Shown: positions 8,787 to 21,304 of the stretch, one piece after another | Layout: the number at the start of each line of letters is the position of its first letter | Numbering within the stretch: position 1 is the first letter of the stretch | DNA from: Streptomyces sp. NBC_01478 | GTDB taxonomy: Bacteria; Actinomycetota; Actinomycetes; Streptomycetales; Streptomycetaceae | Reading direction: 5' to 3' | Length of the DNA: 64,000 nt | Assembly (NCBI RefSeq): GCF_036227225.1 | Contig: NZ_CP109444.1 | Coordinates: 3,329,501 to 3,393,500, forward strand | Notes under the pieces: generated by a model | Told to the model about the DNA's origin: nothing | Database searches by the model: none | Seen by the model: only the letters and a program-made list of their open reading frames with translations | Program-made: the position numbers and the translations under genes

Positions 8787-9920
8787 ATGGTCGGCACCAT
8801 GGCTCTGCTGCGCGCGTTCATCCGCACCGCCCGGATGGCAAGCACCACCTCGCGGCTCGCCGCCGGGCTGCCGGCCGACGACGAGGTCCTTCTCGACGCG
8901 CCCGACGACCGGCTCGGCCCCGCGCTGGTCGCGGCCGGGCGCGGCGAGTACGGCCCGGCCTCCGACCTGCTGGCCGCGACCCGTGCGGACGCCGAGTGGG
9001 AGGACCGCGACCGCCATACGCTCCGGCTCGCCGCGTTCGCCCGCTGCCGCCCCGAGTGGCTGGCGGACTGGTGCGCCGCCGCCCCGCAGGACCCGGACGC
9101 GCTGCTGGTCAGGGCTCAGCAGGCGCTGGACCGCTGCTGGGAGTCGCCGGCCCGCGTCGAGCTGCTGTGCGGGCTGAGCCCGCTGATCGCGGCGGCGGCC
9201 GAGGCGGAGCCGCGCGATCCGGTGCCGTGGCGGATCGCCCTCGACCGGGCGCGGGGCACGAACGCGGGGCACGCGGAGTTCGAGCGGCTGTGGGGCGAGG
9301 CGGTCCGCCGCTCCCCGCACCACTACGGCTGCCATGTGGCCGCCCTCCAGTACCTGTCGGCGGCCTGCTGCGCGCAGTGGGGGAACACGCCCCACACCGC
9401 CCGCTGCTCCCACCGCGCGTGCTTCGACTTCGCCGAGCCGGCCGCGCAGGACGCGCTGCCGGGCTCGCTCGTCCAGGCGCTGCCGATGCGTGCCGCCTTC
9501 GCGTGTCTGACCGACGGCTGCGGTGCCACGGTGCCGCGTGCCCGGCTGGACGCGGCGGCCGACCTGGCCATCGCCCTCTCGGCCGGCTACGCGGCGGCGG
9601 ATCCCTGGCCCGCGGAGGTCCGCAACCTTCTGGCCTACGTCCTCGTCCGCCTCGAACGCTGGACGGACGCCCTGGACCAACTGCGCCTGATCGGCCCGTA
9701 CGCCACGTCCTTCCCCTGGGACCGGATCTCCGACGACCCGCTCGGCCGGTTCCTGGAAATACGCGACGGCATACGGCTCGCGGTGGCCTCGGAACTGCCG
9801 CTGGGCGCCCCCGTTCCACCCGTCCTCCAGGCGATTCCGCGTCCCCAGGGGCCCTTCGGAAACGCACCCGGGTATCCACGGAGTGAGCACGGCGAACGTG
9901 CCCGCTCCGGCGACCATTAG
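8787..9920 (+). CDS. Uncharacterised protein, helical TPR-like character
   Basis: About 377 aa. I do not recognise a named family. The sequence is Ala/Leu/Arg-rich and helical: an N-terminal stretch of basic helix (LLRAFIRTARMASTTSRL), then paired helices with LxxA spacing that look like a tetratricopeptide-like scaffold (for example DPDALLVRAQQALDRCW), with cysteine-rich patches (SAACCAQWGNT, ARCSHRACFDF). The C-terminal 40 residues are Pro/Gly-rich and probably disordered. Start is uncertain: ATG at 8787 or 8799 are in frame; an earlier TTG at 8715 is less likely. It sits 12 bases before the Lon-domain gene. Confidence 0.7.
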   Translation: MVGTMALLRAFIRTARMASTTSRLAAGLPADDEVLLDAPDDRLGPALVAAGRGEYGPASDLLAATRADAEWEDRDRHTLRLAAFARCRPEWLADWCAAAPQDPDALLVRAQQALDRCWESPARVELLCGLSPLIAAAAEAEPRDPVPWRIALDRARGTNAGHAEFERLWGEAVRRSPHHYGCHVAALQYLSAACCAQWGNTPHTARCSHRACFDFAEPAAQDALPGSLVQALPMRAAFACLTDGCGATVPRARLDAAADLAIALSAGYAAADPWPAEVRNLLAYVLVRLERWTDALDQLRLIGPYATSFPWDRISDDPLGRFLEIRDGIRLAVASELPLGAPVPPVLQAIPRPQGPFGNAPGYPRSEHGERARSGDH

Positions 9921-9931
9921 GCTTTTGCGCC

Positions 9932-10675
9932 GTGACCACCGTCCGGCTGCCGCTCTTCCCCCTGAACTCGGTTCTGTTCCCGGGGCTCGTGCTTCCTCTG
10001 AACATTTTCGAGGAGCGCTATCGCGCCATGATGCGCGATCTGCTCAAGACCCCTGAGGAGGAATCGCGCCGATTCGCCGTCGTGGCCATCCGCGACGGCC
10101 ACGAGGTGGCGTCGACCGCCCCGGGCATGCCCGACCAGCGGGCCGTGCCCGAGCGCGGGCCCGCGGCCGGCTTCGGCCCCGACCCGCTCAAGGCCTTCCA
10201 CGCGGTGGGCTGCGTGGCCGACGCGGCCACGATCCGCGAGCGCGCCGACGGCACGTTCGAGGTGCTGGCGACGGGCACGACCCGGATGCGGCTGCTCTCC
10301 GTGGACGCCTCGGGCCCGTTCCTGACGGCCGAGCTGGAGGAGCTGCCCGAGGAGAAGGGCGACGAGGCCGGCGCGCTGGCGGAGGGCGTGCTACGCGCGT
10401 TCCGCCAGTACCAGAAGCGCCTGGCGGGCGCCCGCGAACGCTCCCTCTCGACCGGCGAAGCGGAACTCCCCGACGAACCGGCGGTGGTGTCCTACCTGGT
10501 GGCCGCCGCGATGATGCTGGACACGGCGACAAAACAACGCCTTCTCCAGGCCCCCGACACCGCCTCCCGCCTGCGCGACGAACTGAAACTCCTTCGCTCC
10601 GAGACGGCCATCATCCGCAACCTCCCGTCCCTGCCCGCGTCGGACCTGACGCGAGGCCCGACGAGCCTGAACTGA
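9932..10675 (+). CDS. Lon N-terminal (substrate-binding) domain protein
   Basis: 247 aa. The N-terminus LPLFPLNSVLFPGLVLPL followed by NIFEERYRAMMRDL is the signature of the stand-alone Lon substrate-binding domain (PUA-like). There is no AAA+ or Ser-Lys protease part, so this is not Lon protease itself. A helical C-terminal region (residues ~140-235) completes the domain. The GTG at 9932 has no clear Shine-Dalgarno sequence (the upstream bases are T-rich), so it may be translated by coupling to the gene that ends at 9920. Proposed role in protein quality control is by family only. Confidence 0.85.
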   Translation: MTTVRLPLFPLNSVLFPGLVLPLNIFEERYRAMMRDLLKTPEEESRRFAVVAIRDGHEVASTAPGMPDQRAVPERGPAAGFGPDPLKAFHAVGCVADAATIRERADGTFEVLATGTTRMRLLSVDASGPFLTAELEELPEEKGDEAGALAEGVLRAFRQYQKRLAGARERSLSTGEAELPDEPAVVSYLVAAAMMLDTATKQRLLQAPDTASRLRDELKLLRSETAIIRNLPSLPASDLTRGPTSLN

Positions 10676-10691
10676 GCCCGGAGTTCCTTTG

Positions 10692-11207
10692 ATGGCGAAG
10701 AAACCGAAGCAGCAGCACCAGAAGAACCAACAGTCGGGCGGCACGCCGGCGACCGTGGCCCTGACGGCCGCCGGCGTCCCGTACGAGATCCACTCCTACG
10801 ACCACGACCCCGCCCACCCCTCCTACGGCGAGGAGGCGGCCGAGGCGATGGGCGTCTCTCCGGACCGCGTCTTCAAGACCCTGGTCGCGGACGTGGACGG
10901 CGCGCTGACGGTGGCGGTGGTCCCGGTGGCGGGCCAACTGAACCTGAAGGCACTCGCGTCGGCAGTAGGCGGCAAACGCGCGACGATGGCCGACCCCACC
11001 CTCGCCGAACGCACCACGGGCTACGTCCGAGGCGGCATCTCCCCTCTCGGCCAACGCAAAAAACTCCGCACGGTCCTCGACGACTCGGCCACCGCCCACC
11101 CCACGATCTGCGTCTCCGCCGGCCGCCGAGGCCTGGAGGTCGAACTCTCCCCGGAGTCCCTGACAACCCTCACAGAAGCGGTCCTGGCCCCCATCGGCCG
11201 TGCATGA
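10692..11207 (+). CDS. ybaK: YbaK/EbsC-type aminoacyl-tRNA deacylase
   Basis: 171 aa. The family hydrolyses Cys-tRNA(Pro) made in error by ProRS. Seen: the core lysine in RVFKTLVADVDG, AVVPVAGQLNLKALA, and the signature GYVRGGISPLGQRKKL (GxxxGGxSPxGxxK). A basic, glutamine-rich N-terminal tail of ~18 residues precedes the domain. The ATG at 10692 follows 16 bases after the previous gene, so the two are likely co-transcribed. A TTG three bases upstream is also in frame. Confidence 0.92.
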   Translation: MAKKPKQQHQKNQQSGGTPATVALTAAGVPYEIHSYDHDPAHPSYGEEAAEAMGVSPDRVFKTLVADVDGALTVAVVPVAGQLNLKALASAVGGKRATMADPTLAERTTGYVRGGISPLGQRKKLRTVLDDSATAHPTICVSAGRRGLEVELSPESLTTLTEAVLAPIGRA

Positions 11208-11331
11208 CCCCTCGACGCCGGTCCCGTCCTGGATTAAGCACAAGGGACATGTCGAAGAAAACAAGAAAACGAAAGTGGCGCACCAGGAAACACCGGGCCA
11301 ACCACGGCCGGCGCCCGGCGTAGCGGTTCGC

Positions 11332-11402
11332 GGCTGTCGGGCTGTCGGGTTCTGCGGCTGTCCGGCTGCCGGCTCTGCGGCTCTGCGGCTCTGCGGCTCT
11401 GC
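11332..11402. repeat. Octamer tandem array, consensus GGCTCTGC
   Basis: Four perfect copies of GGCTCTGC at 11371-11402 are preceded by diverged copies (GGCTGTCG twice, GGTTCTGC, GGCTGTCC and a 7-base GGCTGCC) from 11332. This is a small variable-number repeat in the 480-bp gap between ybaK (+) and the convergent membrane-protein gene (-). Confidence 0.85.
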
Positions 11403-11539
11403 GGCCAGGGTCGCGCGGCCGGTGCCCTCTTGGGGGCGCGGCTTCTGGACGCGAGGGGGCACGCCTCAGGCCCTGTCCGGTGCGGTGCCCCCCGGGGCCG
11501 CGACTTCTCTCAGAGCGGGACCGGCACTTCTCCCCGCAG

Positions 11540-11665
11540 GCCCGCACAATCCAGCCCGTCCGGCGTTTGAGGACGAGGCCCCTTCAGGGCCGACGGGGGT
11601 CTGGGGGCGGAGCCCCCAGGGCGGGGCCGAAGGGGCGGCAGCCCCTGGGGATGGGACGGGTAGGG
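11540..11665. repeat. Dispersed streptomycete intergenic element with internal hairpin
   Basis: Contains the segment GTCCGGCGTTTGAGGAC at about 11558, which from memory recurs in very many Streptomyces intergenic regions, followed by a perfect hairpin CTGGGGGC-GGA-GCCCCCAG at 11601-11619 and a second complementary G/C-rich block (GGGGCGGCAGCCCCT at about 11631). It probably also acts as the terminator for the two convergent genes. The rest of 11208-11687 holds no gene that I can support. Confidence 0.65.
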
Positions 11666-11687
11666 GCGGCGGGGGCGAGAAAATCCC

Positions 11688-12413
11688 CTAGGCCGTCGGA
11701 GCCCCGTACCCATCCTCGGAAACCGCCCCCTGCTGCCCATACACCGGCTCGGCATCCCGCGGCCCGAACAACGCCGTCAGCCCGAGATGAACCACCAGCG
11801 CGGCCACCGACCACGCCAGCAACGCCCCCTTCGCCCCCAACTTCAACGGCGCGGAGAACGTAACCCCCTTACCCACGGACTTGGCATGCGCGAGCACATC
11901 CTTCGTGGGCCCGAACCACATCCCCAGCCGCCACGCGAGGAACGAAGCGAGCAGCCCACCCAAGGCCAGCGCAGCGACCAGCGGCACACTCCCCCGCCGC
12001 CGCCACAAAAACACCACGAGCGCACTCAGCACCCCAAAACCCACCGCAAGCAGAGTGAACGTTCCGTCCACCCCCACCGCCTGCTCCCCTTCGGAGTCCT
12101 TGAGGTAGACGACCCAGCTCTTGTCGACCACGTCCCCGACCAGCGGCACATGCGGCGCCAGCCACCACCACAACACCCCGAGCAACACCCCACCGAGCGC
12201 CACGACGACCGTGACGACCACGGCCTCGATCAGTTCGGTCTTCATTCCGGGCCCGTCCGCGCCGTAGGACGCGTCCTGCGGCGGTGCGTAGACGGGATAC
12301 CCGGCACCCGGGTCACCGGGGGCACCCGCGGTGCCCGGGTCACCCGGCGGCTGCCACGGATCGTGCGGGGACTGGTCACGCGGCGGCGGAGGCGGAGTCA
12401 GCGGTGCGGTCAC
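11688..12413 (-). CDS. Membrane protein with proline-rich N-terminus (DUF2567-like)
   Basis: 241 aa from the GTG at 12413. The first ~55 residues are Pro/Gly/Asp-rich and disordered. Four hydrophobic segments follow: VVVTVVVALGGVLLGVLWWW, LLAVGFGVLSALVVFLW, VPLVAALALGGLLASFLAW and LLAWSVAALVVHLGLTALF, with an extracytoplasmic loop between the first two (VGDVVDKSWVVYLKDSEG). The overall design resembles the actinobacterial DUF2567 family, but that is recall only. It lies 34 bases downstream of the ABC permease on the same strand. Confidence 0.7.
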   Translation of the reverse strand: MTAPLTPPPPPRDQSPHDPWQPPGDPGTAGAPGDPGAGYPVYAPPQDASYGADGPGMKTELIEAVVVTVVVALGGVLLGVLWWWLAPHVPLVGDVVDKSWVVYLKDSEGEQAVGVDGTFTLLAVGFGVLSALVVFLWRRRGSVPLVAALALGGLLASFLAWRLGMWFGPTKDVLAHAKSVGKGVTFSAPLKLGAKGALLAWSVAALVVHLGLTALFGPRDAEPVYGQQGAVSEDGYGAPTA

Positions 12414-12447
12414 TCTGCCATCGTGCCAGGCCCGGCTGTGCGGCGCG

Positions 12448-13275
12448 TCACCGGACGGCAGCCCGACGGTAGGCCCAGGCGGCGACGGCCAGCGAAACGA
12501 CCCCGACTCCGGCGCATACGGCGAGGTCACCGAGGACGAGCGCCCAGTCAGGCCGCGCCGCGAAGGTCTGCGCGAAGGCCTCGACGCCGTAGGTGGACGG
12601 CACCAGATCCCGCAGGAACCGCACCGCGTCCGGCATCCGATCAGCCGGCAGCACCCCCAGCAGCAGCGCCGCCGACATGCCCAACTGCCCGAGCAGCGTG
12701 GCGAGTTCAGGACGGGGCGCAAGCAGCCCGAGGGCCGCCCCGAGCCCGGCGAGCGCGGCCCCGGCGAGCGGGATCACCGCCGCCAGGATCCAGATGTTCC
12801 CCATCGGCAGCCCGAACAGCACACACCCGAAGAGGGCGGTGAGCGCGGTCCCCGGCACGGTGAAGGAGGCGTACGCCCCCGCCGCGCCCAGCACCACGGC
12901 CGCGGGCGGCACCGGCAGGGTGGCGTAGTGGTCGAGCCCCCCGCTGCCGCGCAGTTGCCCGAAGTACTGCGCGAGGAGGTTCAGCCCGACGTAGGCGACG
13001 ACGAGCACGGACGAGCCGGCGACGACGAACCGGGCGTCATGGCTCCCGCCGTCGACGACCCCGCGCATCATGATCAGGATGCCGACCGACTGGAAGGTCG
13101 CCACGAACAGGAGCGGAATCCGCGCGACCCGCGCCCGGGACAACTGCGCCCGGTACACGGCGGCCATGGAGGGCCACAGCCTCGCCTTCGGCCCCAGCTC
13201 GGCCGCGCCCGAGGCAGCGGCCTCCGGCACGGCCAGGGGACCGCTCGGCAGAACATCGGCGGATACGACACTCAC
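12448..13275 (-). CDS. ABC-2-type transporter permease
   Basis: 275 aa. Six membrane helices typical of ABC-2 exporters, beginning with YRAQLSRARVARIPLLF and ending in VVSLAVAAWAYRR. The conserved ABC-2 segment near the fifth helix reads VRFLRDLVPSTYGVEAF. GTG at 13275 is chosen because GAGAGGAG lies nine bases upstream; an in-frame start at 13317 is possible. It pairs with the ATPase that ends at 13340 on the same strand. Substrate unknown (lipid, drug or peptide export are family possibilities). Confidence 0.88.
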   Translation of the reverse strand: MSVVSADVLPSGPLAVPEAAASGAAELGPKARLWPSMAAVYRAQLSRARVARIPLLFVATFQSVGILIMMRGVVDGGSHDARFVVAGSSVLVVAYVGLNLLAQYFGQLRGSGGLDHYATLPVPPAAVVLGAAGAYASFTVPGTALTALFGCVLFGLPMGNIWILAAVIPLAGAALAGLGAALGLLAPRPELATLLGQLGMSAALLLGVLPADRMPDAVRFLRDLVPSTYGVEAFAQTFAARPDWALVLGDLAVCAGVGVVSLAVAAWAYRRAAVR

Positions 13276-13339
13276 GTCGCGCTGCTCCTCTCGACGCCCG
13301 AAGTCGTCCTGTCCCATACGGATACGACGGCCCGTGTAC

Positions 13340-14356
13340 TCATGCCTTCACCAGCCCCTGCGCGTTCCCGCCCAGTGTCAGATACACGTCCTCCAGGCTG
13401 GGCGTGGCCAGGGTGAAGTCGTCCAGGGCGGCGAACGCGGCCCCGCCGGTCACCGTGGCGACGGCCACCCGGGCCTCCTCGGGGGCCAGCCTGAGCGTCC
13501 AGCGGCGGCCGGACTCGACGGCCCGGTCCCGCAGCGCGGCGACCTCCGGGACGTCCAGCGGCGGTTTCTCCCGCCAGACCAGTTCGACCCGCACCTCGCC
13601 GGCGACCTGTTCCTTGAGGCCGCCCGGGGTGTCGCAGGCGATGACCCTGCCCTGGTCGAGGACGGCGACCCGGTCGAGGACGGTCTCGGCCTCGATGACG
13701 TTGTGGGTAACGAGCAGCACGGTGGACCCGTGCTCGGCCCGGCGCCGGTCGACGGCGGACCACACGGCCCGGCGCGCCACCGGATCCATCCCGGTGGTCG
13801 GCTCGTCGAGCACCAGCAGCGGCCGCTCCCCGACCAGCGCGGCGGCGACACACGCCAGCCGCCGCTGCCCACCGGACAGCTTCTTCAACGGCCGCCCGGC
13901 AAGGGCCGTAAGCCCCAACTCGTCCAGTACGGCGTCCCGCTCGGCACGCGCCTCGCGCAGGTCCAGGCCGCGCAGCCGGGCGGTCGTCTCGGCGGCGAGC
14001 GACACGGTCAGTTCGTCGAGCGCGGAGGACTCCTGGCCGAGGTAGGCGAGGATCCGCGCGGCCCGCTCCGGGTGGCGCACGATGTCGTGGCCGAGGATCT
14101 CGACGCTGCCGGCGTCGGGCCGCATCAGTCCGGTGAGCTGGCGTACGAGGGTGGACTTGCCGGCGCCGTTCGGTCCGAGCAGTCCGAAGATCTCGCCCCG
14201 GCGGATGTCGAGGGTCACGTCGTCGGTGGCCCGCACCTCGGGGGTTCCCGGCGCACCGCGTCGGCCGCGCACCGCCGGATAGGTCTTGCTGAGCCCGCGC
14301 ACCGCACACACGACGTCACCACCGTGTCGAAGTGCCTGTCCCGCGCGCGTACTCAC
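13340..14356 (-). CDS. ABC transporter ATP-binding protein
   Basis: 338 aa, exporter-type (DrrA-like) nucleotide-binding subunit. Walker A GPNGAGKST at residues 61-69, Q-loop YLGQESS, signature LSGGQRRLA, Walker B LLVLDEPT and switch histidine VTHN are all intact. A C-terminal ~100-residue extension (DUF4162-like) follows the ATPase core. An unusual N-terminal insertion RGRRGAPGTPE lies between the first strands. It is the first gene of the ATPase-permease-membrane protein operon. Confidence 0.93.
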   Translation of the reverse strand: MSTRAGQALRHGGDVVCAVRGLSKTYPAVRGRRGAPGTPEVRATDDVTLDIRRGEIFGLLGPNGAGKSTLVRQLTGLMRPDAGSVEILGHDIVRHPERAARILAYLGQESSALDELTVSLAAETTARLRGLDLREARAERDAVLDELGLTALAGRPLKKLSGGQRRLACVAAALVGERPLLVLDEPTTGMDPVARRAVWSAVDRRRAEHGSTVLLVTHNVIEAETVLDRVAVLDQGRVIACDTPGGLKEQVAGEVRVELVWREKPPLDVPEVAALRDRAVESGRRWTLRLAPEEARVAVATVTGGAAFAALDDFTLATPSLEDVYLTLGGNAQGLVKA

Positions 14357-14475
14357 GGGACGAGCCTACGGGGTCCGGGAGCCCTGCCCGCTCGCGGGTC
14401 GGTCGAGAACGGCACATTCGTCGGTAAAGCCGTCCCGCCGCGAGGCCGCCCGGCCACCGGACCGGCCGCCTCCGC

Positions 14476-15708
14476 TCACTCCCCGGCGGGCGCGTGCTCC
14501 GCGGCCGTCCGTACGTCGATCTCGCGCCAGAAACCGGCCCGGATCGCGTACCGGTCGTGCTCGTCGATCTGGTCGTCCTTGTGGGCGAGGAGCCCGAACC
14601 GGGCGGCGTAGCGCAGCAGTTCGCCGTCGATGCGGTGCGGGACGCGCGGGTACATCGCGGACAGTTTCTGCAGGTTGCCGCCCTGGTCGCCGAGGCGGCC
14701 CATCCAGCGGCGGGCGAAGACCTGCCCCACCTCGAAGGGATCGCCGCCGACCGTGGTGATGTCCTCCTCGCGGTCGGCCCAGCGCTGCTCGGCGGTGGTC
14801 AACTGCGCCAGCGTCGGCATCGAGGCGACGTCGGGCGACTCGGCGGCGCCGCCCGGCCGGTCGACCCACCCTTTGTCGGAGGACCAGCGCAGGGTCGCGC
14901 TCGCGGGCTGCGGTGCGGGGGCGGGGGCGCCCGGGGCCTTCAGGCTCGCCAGGTCCTTCGGGGTGGGGACGCCCTTGGCCGCGGGCACCCGCTCCTGCGT
15001 ACCGTTCGGCGAACCGGCCTCGGCCGCCGCGTGCTCGCCCTCCTCGACCGGCCGCTCGCGCGCGGCCGGCGCGGACTCGGGCAGCGGCGCGGACAGGATC
15101 GCGGCGATCTCCGGCCGCGGCGCGGGCGGCGGCGCGCACACCCCACCGAGATCCTTCGCCCGTACGGCCTTGGTGATCCAGGTCCGGTCGAGCACCCGCC
15201 GCTCGTCGGCCTCGGCGACCAGGTCCTCGGACTGGTTGTAGTCCCCGTCCGCGGCCTGCACGGCCCACAGGTGTACGGCGACGCCGTGCTCCTTGGCGGC
15301 CATCATGCCCGGCAGCAGGTCCCCGTCGCCGGTGACGAGCACGACGTCGGAGCAGGCGCGGTTGCGGGCCAGCTCGGTCAGCTCGGCGTGCATGGCGGCG
15401 TCGACGCCCTTCTGCGCCCAGCGGCCGTCGCTACGGGTCAGGGCGCCGAGGCGGACGGTCACGCGGGGCATCACGCGCAGCCTGCGGTGCTCGGGCTGCG
15501 GGACGCGGTCGGGGGCGCCGTCGAACCAGTAGATGCGCAGCAGGGGTCGTTCGGTGTCCGACTCGGCGCGCTCGCGCAGGCCCTGGATGAGGGCGGCGTG
15601 ATCGACGGTGATCCGGGAACGCGAGGGCTCGCCGGCGAGGAGACTGGCCGCCGCCCCCAGCAGATACCCGGCGTCCACCAGGACGATGCAGCGGTCCACG
15701 CGACTCAC
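14476..15708 (-). CDS. NYN (PIN-like) domain protein, putative RNase
   Basis: 410 aa. The N-terminal ~170 residues form a NYN domain, a metal-dependent nuclease fold: D12 in VLVDAGY, D103 in KGVDAAMHAEL and D128/D130 in VTGDGDLLP are the expected acidic ligands and all are present. A Pro/Ala-rich linker (about 190-260) leads to a conserved C-terminal domain (about 290-400) with FEVGQVFARRWMGRL and a winged-helix-like end. Likely RNA processing or decay; target unknown. No ribosome-binding site anomaly. The gap to the ABC gene (119 bp) is empty. Confidence 0.85.
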   Translation of the reverse strand: MSRVDRCIVLVDAGYLLGAAASLLAGEPSRSRITVDHAALIQGLRERAESDTERPLLRIYWFDGAPDRVPQPEHRRLRVMPRVTVRLGALTRSDGRWAQKGVDAAMHAELTELARNRACSDVVLVTGDGDLLPGMMAAKEHGVAVHLWAVQAADGDYNQSEDLVAEADERRVLDRTWITKAVRAKDLGGVCAPPPAPRPEIAAILSAPLPESAPAARERPVEEGEHAAAEAGSPNGTQERVPAAKGVPTPKDLASLKAPGAPAPAPQPASATLRWSSDKGWVDRPGGAAESPDVASMPTLAQLTTAEQRWADREEDITTVGGDPFEVGQVFARRWMGRLGDQGGNLQKLSAMYPRVPHRIDGELLRYAARFGLLAHKDDQIDEHDRYAIRAGFWREIDVRTAAEHAPAGE

Positions 15709-15924
15709 CCTCTTCCCGGTCGGTTGTGCTTCGGGCTTGCTTCGAGTCTGCCCGACCGCGCAGGGGTTAACGGCCCGAACTCGATCTTCGGCGTGGCGTT
15801 TCGGGACTTCTCTCTCGCATCAACCATGTCACACACGGTAATTATCCGAAATGCGTTCTTCGTCAGCCTATGTGAATCTGGTCGCGGCCCTGGCCCCTAG
15901 ATCCCCCTCAGGAGGCAGATCACC

Positions 15925-16089
15925 ATGGCCAAGAACAAGCACCGTGACCGTAAGCAGCCGCAGTCCGAGCGCGCCCAGGAGCAGGCCACGTCGTCCTCGA
16001 TGGAGGCACAGGCCGAACAGCGCATATCCCAGGCGACGCCGAGCGACATGGCCCGCAAAGGCAAGCAGAAACGCTTCGGCCACAACTGA
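15925..16089 (+). CDS. 54-aa basic small protein
   Basis: A short reading frame with ATG preceded by a strong CAGGAGG seven to eight bases upstream. Product begins MAKNKHRDRKQPQSERAQEQ and ends MARKGKQKRFGHN; it is highly charged, lacks hydrophobic segments and is probably disordered. The strong ribosome-binding site, and the perfect terminator directly after the stop, make translation credible. Similar small MAKNK-type proteins occur at this place in other streptomycetes from memory. Function unknown. The 215 bp upstream (15709-15924) hold no other gene. Confidence 0.8.
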   Translation: MAKNKHRDRKQPQSERAQEQATSSSMEAQAEQRISQATPSDMARKGKQKRFGHN

Positions 16090-16117
16090 GGCCTGTTTCA
16101 AGGGTTGTTGAACGGCC

Positions 16118-16149
16118 GAGGGGCGCATCCGTCGACGGATGCGCCCCTC
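16118..16149. terminator. Perfect 32-nt palindrome, bidirectional terminator
   Basis: GAGGGGCGCATCCGTC followed immediately by its exact complement, 29 bases after the small-protein stop and 43 bases after dnaE ends on the other strand. Serves both convergent genes. Confidence 0.85.
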
Positions 16150-16192
16150 ACCACTTCTCCGTGCCTGTCGCGCGGCTCTCCGTGCCTGTCGC

Positions 16193-19732
<3,540 letters not shown>

Positions 19733-19910
19733 GGCTTGGCCTCCAGGGGAAACAGTCGACAACAGACAGCGGGCGGTCTGGGGGGACGAGACCGAATCCT
19801 ATGCCTCGGGACTGACACAGGGCGGGCACTCCCGCGTACCTTCAAGCGTTGGAAAGTGACGACAGACCCGTCACATGTCACGTACCACCCGTACCAGGAG
19901 GCACAGAGCG

Positions 19911-21236
19911 ATGTCGGTTCCGCAGCTCAACGACGAGCACCGCGGCGAGGAGATCCTTGCCGTCTTCGACACCGCCTTCGGCGAGCTCCTGGCCGCCGAC
20001 CCGGCCGCGTTCCGTGTGAAGTTCCGGAAGATGGCGGCCTCCGCCTTCGCCTTCTACCGGGGCACGGCGGCGCTGTTCTACCACGACCTAGACGCCGAGA
20101 AGCGGGGCGGCCCGTACCTGGACGACCGCACCTCGCGCGTGTGGATCCACGGCGACCTGCACGCCGAGAACTTCGGCACGTACATGGACTCGAACGGCCG
20201 GCTGGTCTTCAACGTCAACGACTTCGACGAGGCCTACGTCGGCCCGTTCACCTGGGACCTCAAGCGCTTCGCCGCCTCCGTCGCGCTGATCGGGTACGCG
20301 AAGGCGCTCAGTGACGAGCAGATCACCGAGCTGGTGCAGGTGTACGCGGGCGCGTACCGCGAGCGGGTGCACGCGCTGGCGACCGGCGCGAAGAGCGACG
20401 AGGTGCCGCCGTTCACGCTGGACACGGCCGACGGCCCGCTGCTGGGCGCGCTGCGCACCGCCCGCTCGCTGACCCGCTTCGAGCTGCTGGACTCGATGAC
20501 GGAGATCCGTGACTTCGAGCGCCGCTTCGCGTCGGGCGGCGGCTCCATCGAGCTGGACGCGGCCACCCGCTACAAGGTCCTCGCGGCCTTCGACGGCTAC
20601 CTGGAGACGCTCCCCGAGTCCTCCCTGGACCGCCCGGACTCGTACCGGGTGAAGGACGTCGTCGGCCGCCGCGGCATCGGCATCGGCTCGGCCGGGCTGC
20701 CGTCGTACAACATCCTTCTGGAGGGCAACAGCGACGCCCTGGAGAACGATGTGGTGATCTACATCAAGCAGGCCCAGACGCCGGCCGTCTCCCGGCACAT
20801 CACGGACCCGGCGATCCGGGACTACTTCCAGCACGAGGGCCACCGCACGGTGATCTCCCAGCGCGCCCTCCAGGCGCACGCCGACCCGTGGCTGGGCTGG
20901 ACCGAGCTGGGCGGCACGGGTCAGCTCGTCGCCGAGGTGTCGCCGTACGCGGTGGACCTGGACTGGAGCGACATCGACGACCCGGAGGAGATCGCCGCCG
21001 TCGTCGCCGACCTCGGGCGGGCCACGGCCACGATGCACGCGGCGGCCGACGACCAGTCCGGCGAGTCCCTGGTGCCGTTCTCCACCGAGCGGGCCATCGA
21101 CGCGGCGATCGCGGCCGACGAGGACGGCTTCGCGGGCGTGCTCGTCGACTTCGCGCACAGCTACGGCGCACGCGCGCGTGCCGACCACCAGACCTTCGTC
21201 GACCTGTTCCGCAACGGCCGGATTCCGGGTCTGTAA
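19911..21236 (+). CDS. DUF2252 family protein
   Basis: 441 aa. DUF2252 proteins have a protein-kinase-like/aminoglycoside-phosphotransferase-like fold. The kinase-type motifs are seen: WIHGDLHAENFGTY (catalytic-loop HGDxxxxN) and NVNDFDEAYVGP (DFD metal motif). Start chosen at the ATG at 19911 because AGGAGG lies 11 bases upstream; the frame extends 12 codons further without a ribosome-binding site. Substrate unknown. No obvious operon with the membrane protein 68 bases downstream. Confidence 0.88.
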   Translation: MSVPQLNDEHRGEEILAVFDTAFGELLAADPAAFRVKFRKMAASAFAFYRGTAALFYHDLDAEKRGGPYLDDRTSRVWIHGDLHAENFGTYMDSNGRLVFNVNDFDEAYVGPFTWDLKRFAASVALIGYAKALSDEQITELVQVYAGAYRERVHALATGAKSDEVPPFTLDTADGPLLGALRTARSLTRFELLDSMTEIRDFERRFASGGGSIELDAATRYKVLAAFDGYLETLPESSLDRPDSYRVKDVVGRRGIGIGSAGLPSYNILLEGNSDALENDVVIYIKQAQTPAVSRHITDPAIRDYFQHEGHRTVISQRALQAHADPWLGWTELGGTGQLVAEVSPYAVDLDWSDIDDPEEIAAVVADLGRATATMHAAADDQSGESLVPFSTERAIDAAIAADEDGFAGVLVDFAHSYGARARADHQTFVDLFRNGRIPGL

Positions 21237-21304
21237 CCATCCGTACGCTCACAGGAACCCTTTAGCGGTGCCTTACCGGAGCACATGACAGACTCACCTC
21301 CGCT

